Below, piece by piece: positions 17,208 through 26,204 of a DNA stretch of 64,000 nt. A program made the position numbers and the translations under genes. Location: positions 1-64,000 of the forward strand of contig CADCEQ010000012.1 of NCBI GenBank assembly GCA_902800435.1, written 5' to 3'. Below the pieces are notes generated by a model, which worked only from the letters and a program-made list of their open reading frames with translations, did not search any database and was not told where the DNA came from. How positions within the stretch are numbered: position 1 is the first letter of the stretch; each line of letters opens with the position of its first letter. This DNA is from an uncultured Prevotellaceae bacterium. GTDB taxonomy: Bacteria; Bacteroidota; Bacteroidia; Bacteroidales; Bacteroidaceae.

Positions 17208-18347
17208 TTACCCGTTCATTATATTTGCTGGCGAGCGACCAGCATCGAGTTCGGTCTTCATGAAGTCCATGTCGGCGGCGACGTGGGCGAAGAACTGGCG
17301 ATAGCCCGAGCAGAGGTAGTTGAGACCCGGATTGCCGTAGCAGTCGGTGAGCAGGCGGTTCTTGGGGCACTCACCGTGACAGGTGAAGAGCCAGCGGCAC
17401 TCGCGGCACTGGCGGGGCAGCGACGACTGCTTCTGCTGGCCGAACTGGCGCTGGCGGTCGCTATAGATCAGGGTGGCGAGGGGCTGCTGGCGGATGTTTC
17501 CCAAGCGGTGGTCGGGACGGACGAAGTGGTCACACGAATAGACGGTACCGTCGGCCTCCATCACGGCTGCCTGACCGCACGTAGGAGACATCGAACAGAC
17601 ACCAGATGGCTCGCCGCACCAGTTGGCCAAAGTGGCATCGAACAACTGAACGAAGAGCCGCCCGACATCGCGGCGCACCCACTCGTCGTAGACGCTGCAG
17701 AGGAAACGGCCCCATTGGTCGGCGGTAATGGAACAGTCGGGCTTGTCGGGTTCCATGATGGGTGTAAACTGCAGAAACTCGCAGCCGATTTGTCGGAAAA
17801 ATTCATAGAACACTACTGGATGCTCCACGTTGGCGGCATTCACCGTGGCCATTGCGTTCCACTCCACGCCGTGACGCTGCAACAGGCTGATGCCGCGCAT
17901 CACGTCGTGCCATGATACCCCACCCCGCCGCGTCTGACGGTAAGCATCGTGCAGTGCCTGCGGCCCGTCGATGCTGATGCCTACGAGGAAATGGTTGTTA
18001 GATAGAAACCTGCACCACTCGTCGTTGAGCAGCGTGCCGTTGGTCTGCAGGCAGTTGTCGATATGACGGCCTCGGGCGTATTTCTGCTGCAGCTTCAATG
18101 CCTTCTCATAAAATGCTATCGGCTTCAACAACGGTTCACCGCCATGCCATGTAAAGAGTACCTGCGGCACGGTCTGCGCCTCGATATACTGCCGCGTAAA
18201 CTCCTCCAACAGCGCGTCGTCCATCACCGCCCCACTACCCTTCCCCAAATAGTAGCAGTACTGGCACGCCAGATTACAGCGGTCGCCCACGGGCTTCGCC
18301 ATCACGTACATCGGACGGCCAAACGGCATAGCAGTCAGACTACTCAT
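17208..18347 (-). CDS. Anaerobic sulfatase-maturating enzyme (radical SAM, SPASM)
   Basis: 379 residues. It converts the active-site Ser or Cys of sulfatases to formylglycine in the cytoplasm. The radical SAM cluster motif CNLACQYC is at about residues 24-31. The C-terminal SPASM/twitch cysteines are visible in 'CSMSPTCGQ', 'YSCDHFV' and 'CRECRWLFTCHGECPKNRL'. The start overlaps the end of the sulfatase gene by 8 bp, so both are translated from one message and the sulfatase is the obvious client. Confidence 0.94.
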   Translation of the reverse strand: MSSLTAMPFGRPMYVMAKPVGDRCNLACQYCYYLGKGSGAVMDDALLEEFTRQYIEAQTVPQVLFTWHGGEPLLKPIAFYEKALKLQQKYARGRHIDNCLQTNGTLLNDEWCRFLSNNHFLVGISIDGPQALHDAYRQTRRGGVSWHDVMRGISLLQRHGVEWNAMATVNAANVEHPVVFYEFFRQIGCEFLQFTPIMEPDKPDCSITADQWGRFLCSVYDEWVRRDVGRLFVQLFDATLANWCGEPSGVCSMSPTCGQAAVMEADGTVYSCDHFVRPDHRLGNIRQQPLATLIYSDRQRQFGQQKQSSLPRQCRECRWLFTCHGECPKNRLLTDCYGNPGLNYLCSGYRQFFAHVAADMDFMKTELDAGRSPANIMNG

Positions 18348-19713
18348 CTTCTATCGGATAGTTCGGCGACGGCGAGCGCAATTGGTGCATCAGCTTGTCA
18401 AGTTCTTTCACAACATCTGGGTAGTCGGCAGCCAAGTCGTGCTGCTCGTAGGGATCGTCCTTGATGCGGTAGAGTTCAAGTGGTGCGCCCTTCCTAACCG
18501 TCACCACCTTCCAGCCCTGATGACGGATGGCGCGCTGCTTTCCGGGAAACTCCCAGTAGAGCGGGCGGCTGTCGGTGTCGATGTCCTCGCCGTAGAACAG
18601 CGGCGAGATATCCATGCCGTTAGTGTAGCCGGGCACGTTCTCGGGATGTCCCGCGAGCCGTGCCAAGGTCGGCATGAAGTCGGGGAAGTAGACGAGGTTG
18701 TCGATCTGCCGGGCAGGCACGCGCCCCGGCTGGTTGACGATGAGCGGCACGCGGATGCCGCCCTCGTAGAGCTGACCCTTGCGTCCCTTCAGTCCGGCGC
18801 CGCAGTTCAGCTCCTTCAGCGGAGCCATCACCGCCGCCCCGTTGTCGCTGGCAAAGATGATGAGCGTGTTCTCGCGCAGTCCGAGGGCGTCGAGGGTTCC
18901 GAGCAGCCGGCCGATATTGTAGTCCATGTGGGTCACCAAGGCAGCATAGCGCTTGGTGTTCGCCGACCAGTCGCCGCGCTCGTCGTACCACGACGTGTCG
19001 TCGATGTTATACGGCTCGTGGGGCGCGTCGTAGCCGAGGAACAGGAAGAACGGCCGCTCCTTATTACGGTGGATGAACTGTATGGCATCGTCGGTCGAGA
19101 TTTCCGTGTTATGGCGCACGTGGGCGTCGTGCTCGTTCTCCTTGATATTGATGAGCGAGTCGCCGTGCAGACGGTAGTACGGGTAGTAGTAGGGCGAGTT
19201 CGAGTGGACGGTGGCAATGGTCCAGCCGTAGAACTCGTCGAAGCCGCGGTGGTTGGGAGCCGCCTGCGGGTCGTAGCCGTCGAGGTGCCACTTGTTGACC
19301 AGACAGGTGCGGTAACCGGCCTTCGACATCACCGTGCCTAACGTCACATCCTCGGGCAGCAGATTGGCCCGGCGCACGATGGTGGTGTCGCCCTTGGGGT
19401 TGATCTTCAGGCCCGTCAGTCCGCCGGCGTAACACTGGTTATCGCGGATGCGGGTGTTGCCCGAGTTCTTGCCAGTCATCAGCGAACAGCGCGACGGCGA
19501 ACTGATGCCGCTGCCGGCGTAGGCCTGCGTGAACGACGTGCCGGTGCGGGCCAGCCGGTCGATGTTCGGCGTCTGGATGTACTGGTTGCCGTAGCAGGCC
19601 AGGTCGCCATAGCCCATGTCATCGGCCAGGATAAAGATGATGTTAGGCCGCTCGTCGGCAGCCATCGCCTGCTGTGCCAACAGGGCTCCAAAGGCCATAA
19701 GAACGTTCTTCAT
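18340..19713 (-). CDS. Secreted sulfatase, Ser-type (S1 family)
   Basis: 457 residues. The signal peptide ends near residue 18 (...QQAMAA). The N-terminal metal site 'NIIFILADDMGYGDLACYG' is followed by the activation motif SSPSRCSLMTG near residue 70, where Ser rather than Cys occupies the formylglycine position. The anaerobic maturase encoded downstream accepts both types (family knowledge). Further sulfatase blocks include 'NKWHLDGYD', 'APHEPYN' and 'IFASDNGA'. It probably acts in the periplasm on a sulfated glycan; the exact linkage cannot be read from sequence. Expressed from a minus-strand TAAATTTG box (19728-19735). Confidence 0.93.
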   Translation of the reverse strand: MKNVLMAFGALLAQQAMAADERPNIIFILADDMGYGDLACYGNQYIQTPNIDRLARTGTSFTQAYAGSGISSPSRCSLMTGKNSGNTRIRDNQCYAGGLTGLKINPKGDTTIVRRANLLPEDVTLGTVMSKAGYRTCLVNKWHLDGYDPQAAPNHRGFDEFYGWTIATVHSNSPYYYPYYRLHGDSLINIKENEHDAHVRHNTEISTDDAIQFIHRNKERPFFLFLGYDAPHEPYNIDDTSWYDERGDWSANTKRYAALVTHMDYNIGRLLGTLDALGLRENTLIIFASDNGAAVMAPLKELNCGAGLKGRKGQLYEGGIRVPLIVNQPGRVPARQIDNLVYFPDFMPTLARLAGHPENVPGYTNGMDISPLFYGEDIDTDSRPLYWEFPGKQRAIRHQGWKVVTVRKGAPLELYRIKDDPYEQHDLAADYPDVVKELDKLMHQLRSPSPNYPIEDE

Positions 19714-19726
19714 ATCGTTTTTGTTT

Positions 19727-19756
19727 GCAAATTTACGAAAAAGTTCGTAACTTTGC
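19727..19756. promoter_or_regulatory. Mirrored divergent promoters, sulfatase and nitroreductase
   Basis: GCAAATTTACGAA (19727-19739) and TTCGTAACTTTGC (19744-19756) form a near-perfect inverted repeat. They provide a minus-strand TAAATTTG box for the sulfatase and a plus-strand TAACTTTG box for the nitroreductase. Confidence 0.7.
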
Positions 19757-19779
19757 GCTCAAAACAGAAAATAATTGCA

Positions 19780-20547
19780 ATGAAGAACTTATTGACACGC
19801 CGCACCATCCGCAAATATGCGGACAGAGAAGTAGAAGAACAGTTGCTGAACCGCCTCATGGAAGAGGCCGCACGCACCCAGACGATGGGCAACCTGCAGC
19901 TCTACTCCGTCATCGTCACACGCTCCCGCGAGATGAAAAAACAGCTGGCTCCGGCCCATTTCAACCAGCCGATGGTGACCGAGGCTCCCGTGGTGCTCAC
20001 CATCTGCGCCGACTTCAACCGCACCAGTTTCTGGGCCAAATGCCGGAAGGCCGAGCCGGGCTACGACAACTTCCTGTCGTTCCTGAACGCTGCCACCGAC
20101 GCCCTGCTCTACACGCAGACGCTCTGCAACTTGATGGACGAGGAGGGGCTGGGCTACTGCTACTTGGGCACCACTGTCTACCAGCCTCAGCAGATTATCG
20201 ACGCCCTCCACCTGCCCAAGCTCACGATGCCCATAGCCACGCTGACGGTCGGCTGGCCCGCTGAGGAGCCTCCCCTCTCCGACCGTCTGCCCCTCGAAAG
20301 CTTTGTCCACCAGGAGCGCTACAACGACTATCTGGGCGCTGACATCGACACCTATTATAATTATAAGGAGCAGCTCGAGGAGAACCGCAACTTCGTCCGC
20401 ATCAACCACAAAGAGACGCTCGCCCAGGTGTTCACCGACATCCGCTACACACGCAAGGACAACGAAGCCATGTCGAAGACGCTTATCGAGGCCCTCGTCC
20501 GCCAAGGCTTCCTGCCCCACACCATCCTCATGGCTCCCAACTTCTAA
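19780..20547 (+). CDS. Nitroreductase-family protein
   Basis: 255-residue FMN-dependent oxidoreductase. The ATG at 19780 starts 'MKNLLTRRTIRKYADREV', the standard nitroreductase N-terminus with FMN-phosphate-binding Arg residues. Further family features are 'AARTQTMGNLQLYSVIV' and 'EGLGYCYLGTTVYQ'. The C-terminal 60 residues are an extension of the kind found in the NfsA-like branch. The physiological substrate is unknown. The gene is monocistronic, with its own promoter and a strong terminator. Confidence 0.9.
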   Translation: MKNLLTRRTIRKYADREVEEQLLNRLMEEAARTQTMGNLQLYSVIVTRSREMKKQLAPAHFNQPMVTEAPVVLTICADFNRTSFWAKCRKAEPGYDNFLSFLNAATDALLYTQTLCNLMDEEGLGYCYLGTTVYQPQQIIDALHLPKLTMPIATLTVGWPAEEPPLSDRLPLESFVHQERYNDYLGADIDTYYNYKEQLEENRNFVRINHKETLAQVFTDIRYTRKDNEAMSKTLIEALVRQGFLPHTILMAPNF

Positions 20548-20562
20548 GGTTTGAAAATAAGT

Positions 20563-20602
20563 AAAGCCCCCAGCCTCCGAAAATGCAGAGGCTGGGGGCT
20601 TT
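20563..20602 (+). terminator. Terminator after the nitroreductase
   Basis: Perfect 15-bp stem AAAGCCCCCAGCCTC/GAGGCTGGGGGCTTT with a 10-base loop. It may act in both directions; the remaining 117 bp before the MFS gene contain no gene. Confidence 0.85.
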
Positions 20603-20719
20603 ATATGCGGGGCTTAGGGTCGGCATATAAGGAGCGGTAGGCGAGTACCCTTTTGCCGGGGCTTTACTCCCTGTTTACCGCGTCCTTACTCCCCGTTTGC
20701 TGCGGGTTTTCTCCCTGTC

Positions 20720-22132
20720 TTACTCCACCACGATGGGCTTGTACTTCGGTACGAGCGTCTTCATGATGCACCAGCCGATGAGGTAGGCCACGGCACAGAT
20801 GCAGAAGACGACCATGTAGGCAGCGGGCTTGCCCTCGAAACCGAAGAAGGTGAAGTTGGCACCCTGGGCGGCTGCCCAGTCGAAGAACTTACCCGAGCCG
20901 AAGTTGATGCTCATCGAACCGATACCGCCGGCCATCGTACCCAGGCCGACGATGGTGCCGATGGTCGACTTCGGGAACATGTCACCGATGGTCGAGAAGA
21001 GGTTGGCCGACCAGGCCTGGTGTCCGGCACCGAGCAGACCGATGAGAATGGCAGGCCACCAGGCGCTGTAGGCTCCAAGGGGCTGCGCAAAGAGTCCGAG
21101 TACCGGCAGACAGGCGAAGATGAGCATGGCGCGCATACGGCCCAGATAGGGGTTCATGCCCTTCTTCTCGACGAAGTAGGTGGGTAGATAGCCGCCGCCG
21201 ATGGAGACGATGGTGACGATGGCATAGAGCGTGAAGATGAGCAGGATGCCCATGGTCGAGTCGCTGGTGTAACCATACTGGTCGCTGAAATAGGCAGGTG
21301 CCCAGAACAGGAAGAACCACCAGACGCCGTCGGTCATGAACTTACCGACGAGGAAGGCCCACGTCTGCTTGAACGAGAAACACTTGGCGAAGGGGATGGT
21401 CTTCTCCTCCTTCACGGCATCGCGATTCTGAACTTCGGCCAGGTCGTTGTCCTGCTCGATGTAGTTCAGCTCAGCCTGGTTCACGCGCGGGTTCTTGGCC
21501 GGTTTGTCGTAGAGCCATGCCCACAGGCCCATCCAGATGAAGCCGAGAGCACCGATGATGATGAAAGCCATCTCCCAGCCCCAGGCACGTGCCAGCAGGG
21601 GAATGGTGGCGGGGGCAGCGAGGGCACCGACGGAGGCGCCGCTGTTGAAGATGGAGGTCGAGAAGGCGCGGTCCTTCTTGGGGAAGTACTCGGCCGTGGC
21701 CTTGATGGCGGCGGGGAAGTTGCCGGCCTCACCGACGGCGAGAATCATGCGGCAGGCCAGGAAGAGCCATACTGAGATGGTGGTCAGGGCGGTGATGCTG
21801 CCTCCGGCCAGACCTAAGGCCGTCCATCCGCAGGCGGCATGCAGACAGGCACCCACCGACCAGACGAAGATGGCGATGAGGTAACCCTTCTTGGTGCCCA
21901 TCCAGTCGATGAACTTTCCGGCGAAGAGGTTGGCGATGGCGTAGAACAGCGAGAACATACCGGTGATAGTGCCGTAGTGGCTGTCGGTCCAGTGGAAGTC
22001 GGGGGCAATGAAGTCCTTCCAGGTTAATGACAGGACCTGACGGTCCATGTAGTTGATAGTGGTTGCCAGGAACAGCAGCGCACAGATGACCCAACGGAAG
22101 TTGGACATTTTGGTTGTTTGTACGGGTGTCAT
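20720..22132 (-). CDS. MFS hexuronate transporter, ExuT-like
   Basis: 470 residues with about twelve membrane helices. The opening 'FRWVICALLFLATTINYMDRQVLSLTWK' and the loop 'FAGKFIDWMGTKKGYLIAIFVWSVG' are typical of the anion:cation symporter branch (ExuT, hexuronate uptake). It is last in the operon behind kduI and the EIIC-like gene, which fits uptake of unsaturated or simple uronates released from pectin. A start 8 codons later (MSNFRW) is also possible. Confidence 0.9.
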   Translation of the reverse strand: MTPVQTTKMSNFRWVICALLFLATTINYMDRQVLSLTWKDFIAPDFHWTDSHYGTITGMFSLFYAIANLFAGKFIDWMGTKKGYLIAIFVWSVGACLHAACGWTALGLAGGSITALTTISVWLFLACRMILAVGEAGNFPAAIKATAEYFPKKDRAFSTSIFNSGASVGALAAPATIPLLARAWGWEMAFIIIGALGFIWMGLWAWLYDKPAKNPRVNQAELNYIEQDNDLAEVQNRDAVKEEKTIPFAKCFSFKQTWAFLVGKFMTDGVWWFFLFWAPAYFSDQYGYTSDSTMGILLIFTLYAIVTIVSIGGGYLPTYFVEKKGMNPYLGRMRAMLIFACLPVLGLFAQPLGAYSAWWPAILIGLLGAGHQAWSANLFSTIGDMFPKSTIGTIVGLGTMAGGIGSMSINFGSGKFFDWAAAQGANFTFFGFEGKPAAYMVVFCICAVAYLIGWCIMKTLVPKYKPIVVE

Positions 22133-22163
22133 AGATATTTACGATTTACAGATTTTCGATTTA

Positions 22164-23165
22164 CTATTTGATATCGATGACGGGAATGTTGTCCTTGTCG
22201 TTATAGTAAAGGTTCTCGCCGGCCATGCCCCAGATGAAGGTGTAGTAGTAAGTGCCGGCGGCGGCGTGCATCGACCACTCGGGCGACATGATGGCCTGCT
22301 CGTTGTGGAGCCAGACGACGCGGCTCTCCTCGGGCTGTCCCATGATGTGGGCGATGGTCTGGTCCTGAGGCAGGTTGAAGTAGTAGTAGGCCTCGATGCG
22401 GCGACCGTGGGTGTGGGGCGGCATCGTGTTCCAAGCGGCGCCGGGATTGAGCTGCGTCAGTCCGAGCTGCAGCTGGCAGGGGCCTTCCTCGAGCACGTCG
22501 TTAACGATGAGCTTGTAGACGGTGCGGTTGTTGCACTCCTCAAGCGAGCCGACGGGTCCCCAGACGGCGGCCTTCAGCGAACCCTTGCGGCCGTCGAGAG
22601 TTATCCATTGCGTCTTGAAATGCTGGTGGGCGGTGGCCGAGTTCAGGTAGAACTTAGCGGGCTTTGAGGCATCCTTCGAGCGGAACTGCACCTTCTTGTT
22701 CACATCCTTGTCCTTGCCAATGTGGCCGCGGCCGATGTAGAGGGCCTCCTTGGGTGAAAGGGCGTACTCCTTGCCGTCGACGATGACCACGCCGTCGCCC
22801 GCGCCGCAGTTGACGACGCCAAGCTCACGGTTGTACATAAAATACTTCTCCTTGATGGTGTTGTCGACGTCGAGGCCCAGCTCCCAGAAGTTCTCTAAGG
22901 TCAGCGTGGTGTTGACGGGCATCGCCCCACCGAAGATGAAGCGGTCGTAGTGGGAATAGGTGAGCAGGATGGAGTCGGCAGCCATCACCTTCTCCATCAC
23001 GAAACGGTCGCGGAGCAGCGGCGTGTCGTAGTGTTTCACATCCTCGGGATGGCAGGCCGTCTGGAACTTCACGTGCTGAACGCCCACATACCTGTCGGCT
23101 TCCTGCGCCTGGGCAGAAAGCGTGAGGGCCAAAGCCCCCGCAATGGTTAGAATTGTTTTTTTCAT
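22164..23165 (-). CDS. kduI: 5-keto-4-deoxyuronate isomerase KduI with signal peptide
   Basis: 333 residues. It isomerises 5-keto-4-deoxyuronate to 2,5-diketo-3-deoxygluconate in pectin breakdown. The zinc-binding motif '[16 protein letters not shown]' and '[22 protein letters not shown]' are the KduI signature. The ATG at 23165 yields [20 protein letters not shown], a convincing signal peptide, followed by the normal KduI start '[19 protein letters not shown]'. Most family members are cytoplasmic and about 280 residues long, so the N-terminal export signal is unusual. The gene lies 10 bp after the EIIC-like gene. Confidence 0.93.
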   Translation of the reverse strand: MKKTILTIAGALALTLSAQAQEADRYVGVQHVKFQTACHPEDVKHYDTPLLRDRFVMEKVMAADSILLTYSHYDRFIFGGAMPVNTTLTLENFWELGLDVDNTIKEKYFMYNRELGVVNCGAGDGVVIVDGKEYALSPKEALYIGRGHIGKDKDVNKKVQFRSKDASKPAKFYLNSATAHQHFKTQWITLDGRKGSLKAAVWGPVGSLEECNNRTVYKLIVNDVLEEGPCQLQLGLTQLNPGAAWNTMPPHTHGRRIEAYYYFNLPQDQTIAHIMGQPEESRVVWLHNEQAIMSPEWSMHAAAGTYYYTFIWGMAGENLYYNDKDNIPVIDIK

Positions 23166-23175
23166 TGTCTTGCTT

Positions 23176-24543
23176 TTATTTGTTGTTCTTTTCTTCTTTA
23201 ACGATGCGCATGCGGTTCCAGATGACCATGCCGATGGTGATGGCAGTGAGGACAGCGGCACCAATCCACTTCAGGTAAGCCACACACTTGTAGATGACCC
23301 AGCCGAAGAGCGAGGAGGCGAAGTCGAGGGCACCACCCTCGAAGCCTGCGGGAATGTCGGCGGCCTTGTCGCCCGTCTGCTCGAAGACGGTGTGGGCAGC
23401 CTGCGTGAAGGCGGGCGCCATGTCGGTGACGAAGTAGAGACCGATGGCCAGGGCTACCAGTCCGATGATGAACGTCTTGACGACATTACCCTTCGTAAAC
23501 GGCAGCACCACGGGGAACAGGTAGAACATACCAGCCAGCGAGGCCAGCGGCAGGAACTGGTTGCCGGGCAGGATGACGGCCAGGCCCAGGGCCACGGGGA
23601 TGAGCAGCAGCGAGACGACGAGCGTCGTCGGGTGGCCGATGACCACGGCGGGCGACATGCCGATATACACCTTCTTGCCGTTGAACTTGCGCTTCACCAC
23701 CTCCTGCGTCTTCTCGGCGATGGGCTTCAGACCCTCAATGAAGAGCGAGGTGATGCGGGGAATCAGCTCCATGACGGCACCCATCGTGACGCCGAGGAAC
23801 AGCACCTTCTTGATGTCCATCTGAGCCAGCACGCCGATGAGCGCACCGACGATGACGCCGAGCACAAGCGGCTCGCCGAGCACGCCGAACTTCTTCTTCA
23901 GTCCGTCGGCATCAATGTTCAGGCGGTCGAAGCCGGGAATCATGTCGAGCAGCTTGCCGATGCCCAAGGCGAAGGGCACGAAACTCTGGCAGAAGGGCTG
24001 CGGAATGCTGATGCCCTGCCACTCAGGATAGTACTCCTGGAAGCGGTCGGCGGTGAGGTCGGCCATGACCAGCGTCACGATGTAGCAGACGATGGCGGCG
24101 AAGTAGCCCCACAGCAGGCTCTGGTCCATGACGAAGTAGGCGACGGCGCCGATGAAGGCGAAGTGCCAGTAGTTCCACAGGTCGATGTTGACCGTCCGGG
24201 TGCAGCCGGTGATAAGCAGCAGGAAGTTCACGCCCAGGCAGATGGGGATGATGAGTGCGCCGACGGCGGTGTTGTAGGCCACGGCGGCAGCTGCGGGCCA
24301 GCCCATGTCGAAGACCTTCAGCTGGAGGTCGTAGAGCTGGGAGATGTCGCTGAGCGGCCCGCCGAAATTAGTGGTCAGCAGGGCTGTGACGATGCCCAGG
24401 CCCACAAAACCGACGCCTACGTAGAGGCCCGACTTCAGCGAGCGTCCGAACTTCAGCCCAATACACAGACCGATAATTGTAAACAGAATTGGCATCATGA
24501 CCGATGCCCCAAGACTGATAATGTAACTGAATACTTGTTCCAT
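23176..24543 (-). CDS. GatC-like PTS EIIC membrane protein, orphan
   Basis: 455-residue polytopic membrane protein resembling the galactitol-type PTS permease EIIC ('[20 protein letters not shown]', '[14 protein letters not shown]', '[15 protein letters not shown]'-like blocks, '[21 protein letters not shown]'). No EIIA, EIIB, HPr or EI gene lies in the window, and Bacteroidota generally lack a sugar PTS (general knowledge). It therefore probably works as a non-phosphorylating transporter of an acidic sugar or sugar alcohol, given kduI and exuT downstream (inference). It is first in the operon, with a TACTTTTG box at 24584-24591. Confidence 0.85.
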   Translation of the reverse strand: MEQVFSYIISLGASVMMPILFTIIGLCIGLKFGRSLKSGLYVGVGFVGLGIVTALLTTNFGGPLSDISQLYDLQLKVFDMGWPAAAAVAYNTAVGALIIPICLGVNFLLLITGCTRTVNIDLWNYWHFAFIGAVAYFVMDQSLLWGYFAAIVCYIVTLVMADLTADRFQEYYPEWQGISIPQPFCQSFVPFALGIGKLLDMIPGFDRLNIDADGLKKKFGVLGEPLVLGVIVGALIGVLAQMDIKKVLFLGVTMGAVMELIPRITSLFIEGLKPIAEKTQEVVKRKFNGKKVYIGMSPAVVIGHPTTLVVSLLLIPVALGLAVILPGNQFLPLASLAGMFYLFPVVLPFTKGNVVKTFIIGLVALAIGLYFVTDMAPAFTQAAHTVFEQTGDKAADIPAGFEGGALDFASSLFGWVIYKCVAYLKWIGAAVLTAITIGMVIWNRMRIVKEEKNNK

Positions 24544-24583
24544 TTTATCGATTAGTTTGTTTGTTTTAGCGTATAATACGGTG

Positions 24584-24591
24584 CAAAAGTA
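24584..24591 (-). promoter_or_regulatory. -7 box of the EIIC-kduI-exuT operon
   Basis: TACTTTTG on the minus strand, about 40 bp before the EIIC start codon. Confidence 0.6.
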
Positions 24592-24634
24592 CTAAAATAA
24601 TTTTAAATAGCAACAGAAATTAAAAGAAATTGTG

Positions 24635-24642
24635 TAACTTTG
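24635..24642 (+). promoter_or_regulatory. -7 box of the M6 protease gene
   Basis: TAACTTTG, about 32 bp before the ATG at 24675, diverging from the EIIC promoter. Confidence 0.6.
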
Positions 24643-24674
24643 TGCCCTCATATTTGCTTTCATAACTATAATTT

Positions 24675-26201
24675 ATGACAAAGACAATACTGACGACAGC
24701 CCTGGCGCTGCTTTTCATACTCACTACGGCCACGGCCGGCTCGGCACACCGCGGACCGGGATGCTGGCGCACACACACCGCCCGCCAGAAAGCCGCCGCA
24801 CGTCTGGCTACGCAGAAGCCGACCGACTCGGACATACTGACCAACTACCGTGGACAGAAGAAAGGGCTGGTCATTCTGTGCGAGTTCACTGACAAGAAAT
24901 TCCTCGATGCCCACGACCGCGACAAATACAGAGACATCCTCAACACGCATGGCTATGCCACCAACGAGGGATTCCGGGGCAGCGTCGCCGACTACTTCCG
25001 CGACCAGTCGGCAGGACTCTTCGAGCTGAACTTCGACGTGGTGGGGCCGTTCACCACGAAGAAAGACTACAAGTACTACGGCAAGAACGACGCAGACGGT
25101 CTTGACCTCTATCCGCACGAGATGATCATCGAGATGTGCAAGGCCGCCGACCCGGAGGTAAACTATGCCGACTACGACTGGGACGGCGACGGCTTTGTCG
25201 ACGAGGTGTTCGTGGTCTACGCCGGCAAGGGCGAGGCCGACGCCAACCAGGAGAGCACCATCTGGCCACACATGTGGACACTGACAGAGGCTCAGGATGC
25301 GACCCTGACCTTGGACGGCGTAGAGATCGACGTCTACGCCTGCGCCAACGAGCTGAAGTCGTCGGGACGCATCAACGGCATCGGCACGTTCTGCCACGAG
25401 TTCTCACACTGCTTAGGGCTGCCCGACTTCTACGACATCTATTACAGCGGGGAGTTCGGCATGGACGACTTCGACGTGATGGCGGGCGGCAGCTACGGCG
25501 GCAACGGCTTCTGCCCCGTGGGCTACACAGCCTACGAGAAGATGGCCTGCGGCTGGCAGCAGCCCATCGTGCTTGGCAGCGAGGACGTGACGGTGGACAG
25601 TCTGAAGCCCATGAGCGAGCACGGCAACACCTACATCATCTACAACGACGCCTACCCCGACGAGTACTACCTGATAGAGAACCGCCAGAAGACGGGCTGG
25701 GACGCCGACTACCCCGACCAGGGACTGCTCATCACCCACGTTGACTACGACGAGGAGGTGTGGTACAACAACATTCCCAACAGCGTCATCTCAGACAAGG
25801 ACGCCATCAAGGACGGTCTGACCTGCGGCAACGACCACCCGCGCATGACCATGTTCCATGCCGACAATGACGATAAATACCTGGCCTCCGACCTCTACCC
25901 CTGGTACCGCAGCGACTCGCTGACGGCAACCTCGAAGCCCGCCGCCACGCTCTACCACAAGAACTCGGCCGGCACAAAACTGATGCAGGTAGCCATTCTC
26001 AGCATCAGGCAGAACAGCGGCGGCACCATGGCCTTCAGCTACCGCGCCCCGAAGCAGCCGGTAGCCGACGGCATCACCGAGGTGACCGGCCGCCGTCGCA
26101 GCGAGACGGTATACACTATAGACGGACGTGCCGCAGGGACGGCACTGCAGTCCCTGCGACACGGTATCTACATCGTCGGCGGCAAGAAGGTTGTCCGCTG
26201 A
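24675..26201 (+). CDS. Secreted M6-family metalloprotease with C-terminal tail
   Basis: 508 residues. Signal peptide of about 22 residues. 'KKGLVILCEFTDKKF' and 'GSVADYFRDQSAGLFELNFDVVGP' are M6 (immune inhibitor A-like) signatures. The zinc motif HEFSHCLGLPD is at about residue 241, and an aspartate-rich calcium loop DYDWDGDGFVDE precedes it. The C-terminus has the variable linker then 'TVYTIDGR...GIYIVGGKKVVR', the tail shared with other secreted proteins here. A 25-bp palindrome sits inside that linker (26133-26157). The gene converges with murF-alr, with 3 bp between stop codons. Confidence 0.92.
   Translation: MTKTILTTALALLFILTTATAGSAHRGPGCWRTHTARQKAAARLATQKPTDSDILTNYRGQKKGLVILCEFTDKKFLDAHDRDKYRDILNTHGYATNEGFRGSVADYFRDQSAGLFELNFDVVGPFTTKKDYKYYGKNDADGLDLYPHEMIIEMCKAADPEVNYADYDWDGDGFVDEVFVVYAGKGEADANQESTIWPHMWTLTEAQDATLTLDGVEIDVYACANELKSSGRINGIGTFCHEFSHCLGLPDFYDIYYSGEFGMDDFDVMAGGSYGGNGFCPVGYTAYEKMACGWQQPIVLGSEDVTVDSLKPMSEHGNTYIIYNDAYPDEYYLIENRQKTGWDADYPDQGLLITHVDYDEEVWYNNIPNSVISDKDAIKDGLTCGNDHPRMTMFHADNDDKYLASDLYPWYRSDSLTATSKPAATLYHKNSAGTKLMQVAILSIRQNSGGTMAFSYRAPKQPVADGITEVTGRRRSETVYTIDGRAAGTALQSLRHGIYIVGGKKVVR
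26133..26157. repeat. Palindrome in the tail linker of the M6 protease
   Basis: GCAGGGAC, a 9-base loop, GTCCCTGC. It lies in frame between the conserved 'YTIDGR' and 'GIYIVGGKK' parts of the C-terminal tail. Confidence 0.5.
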
Positions 26202-26204
26202 CGG

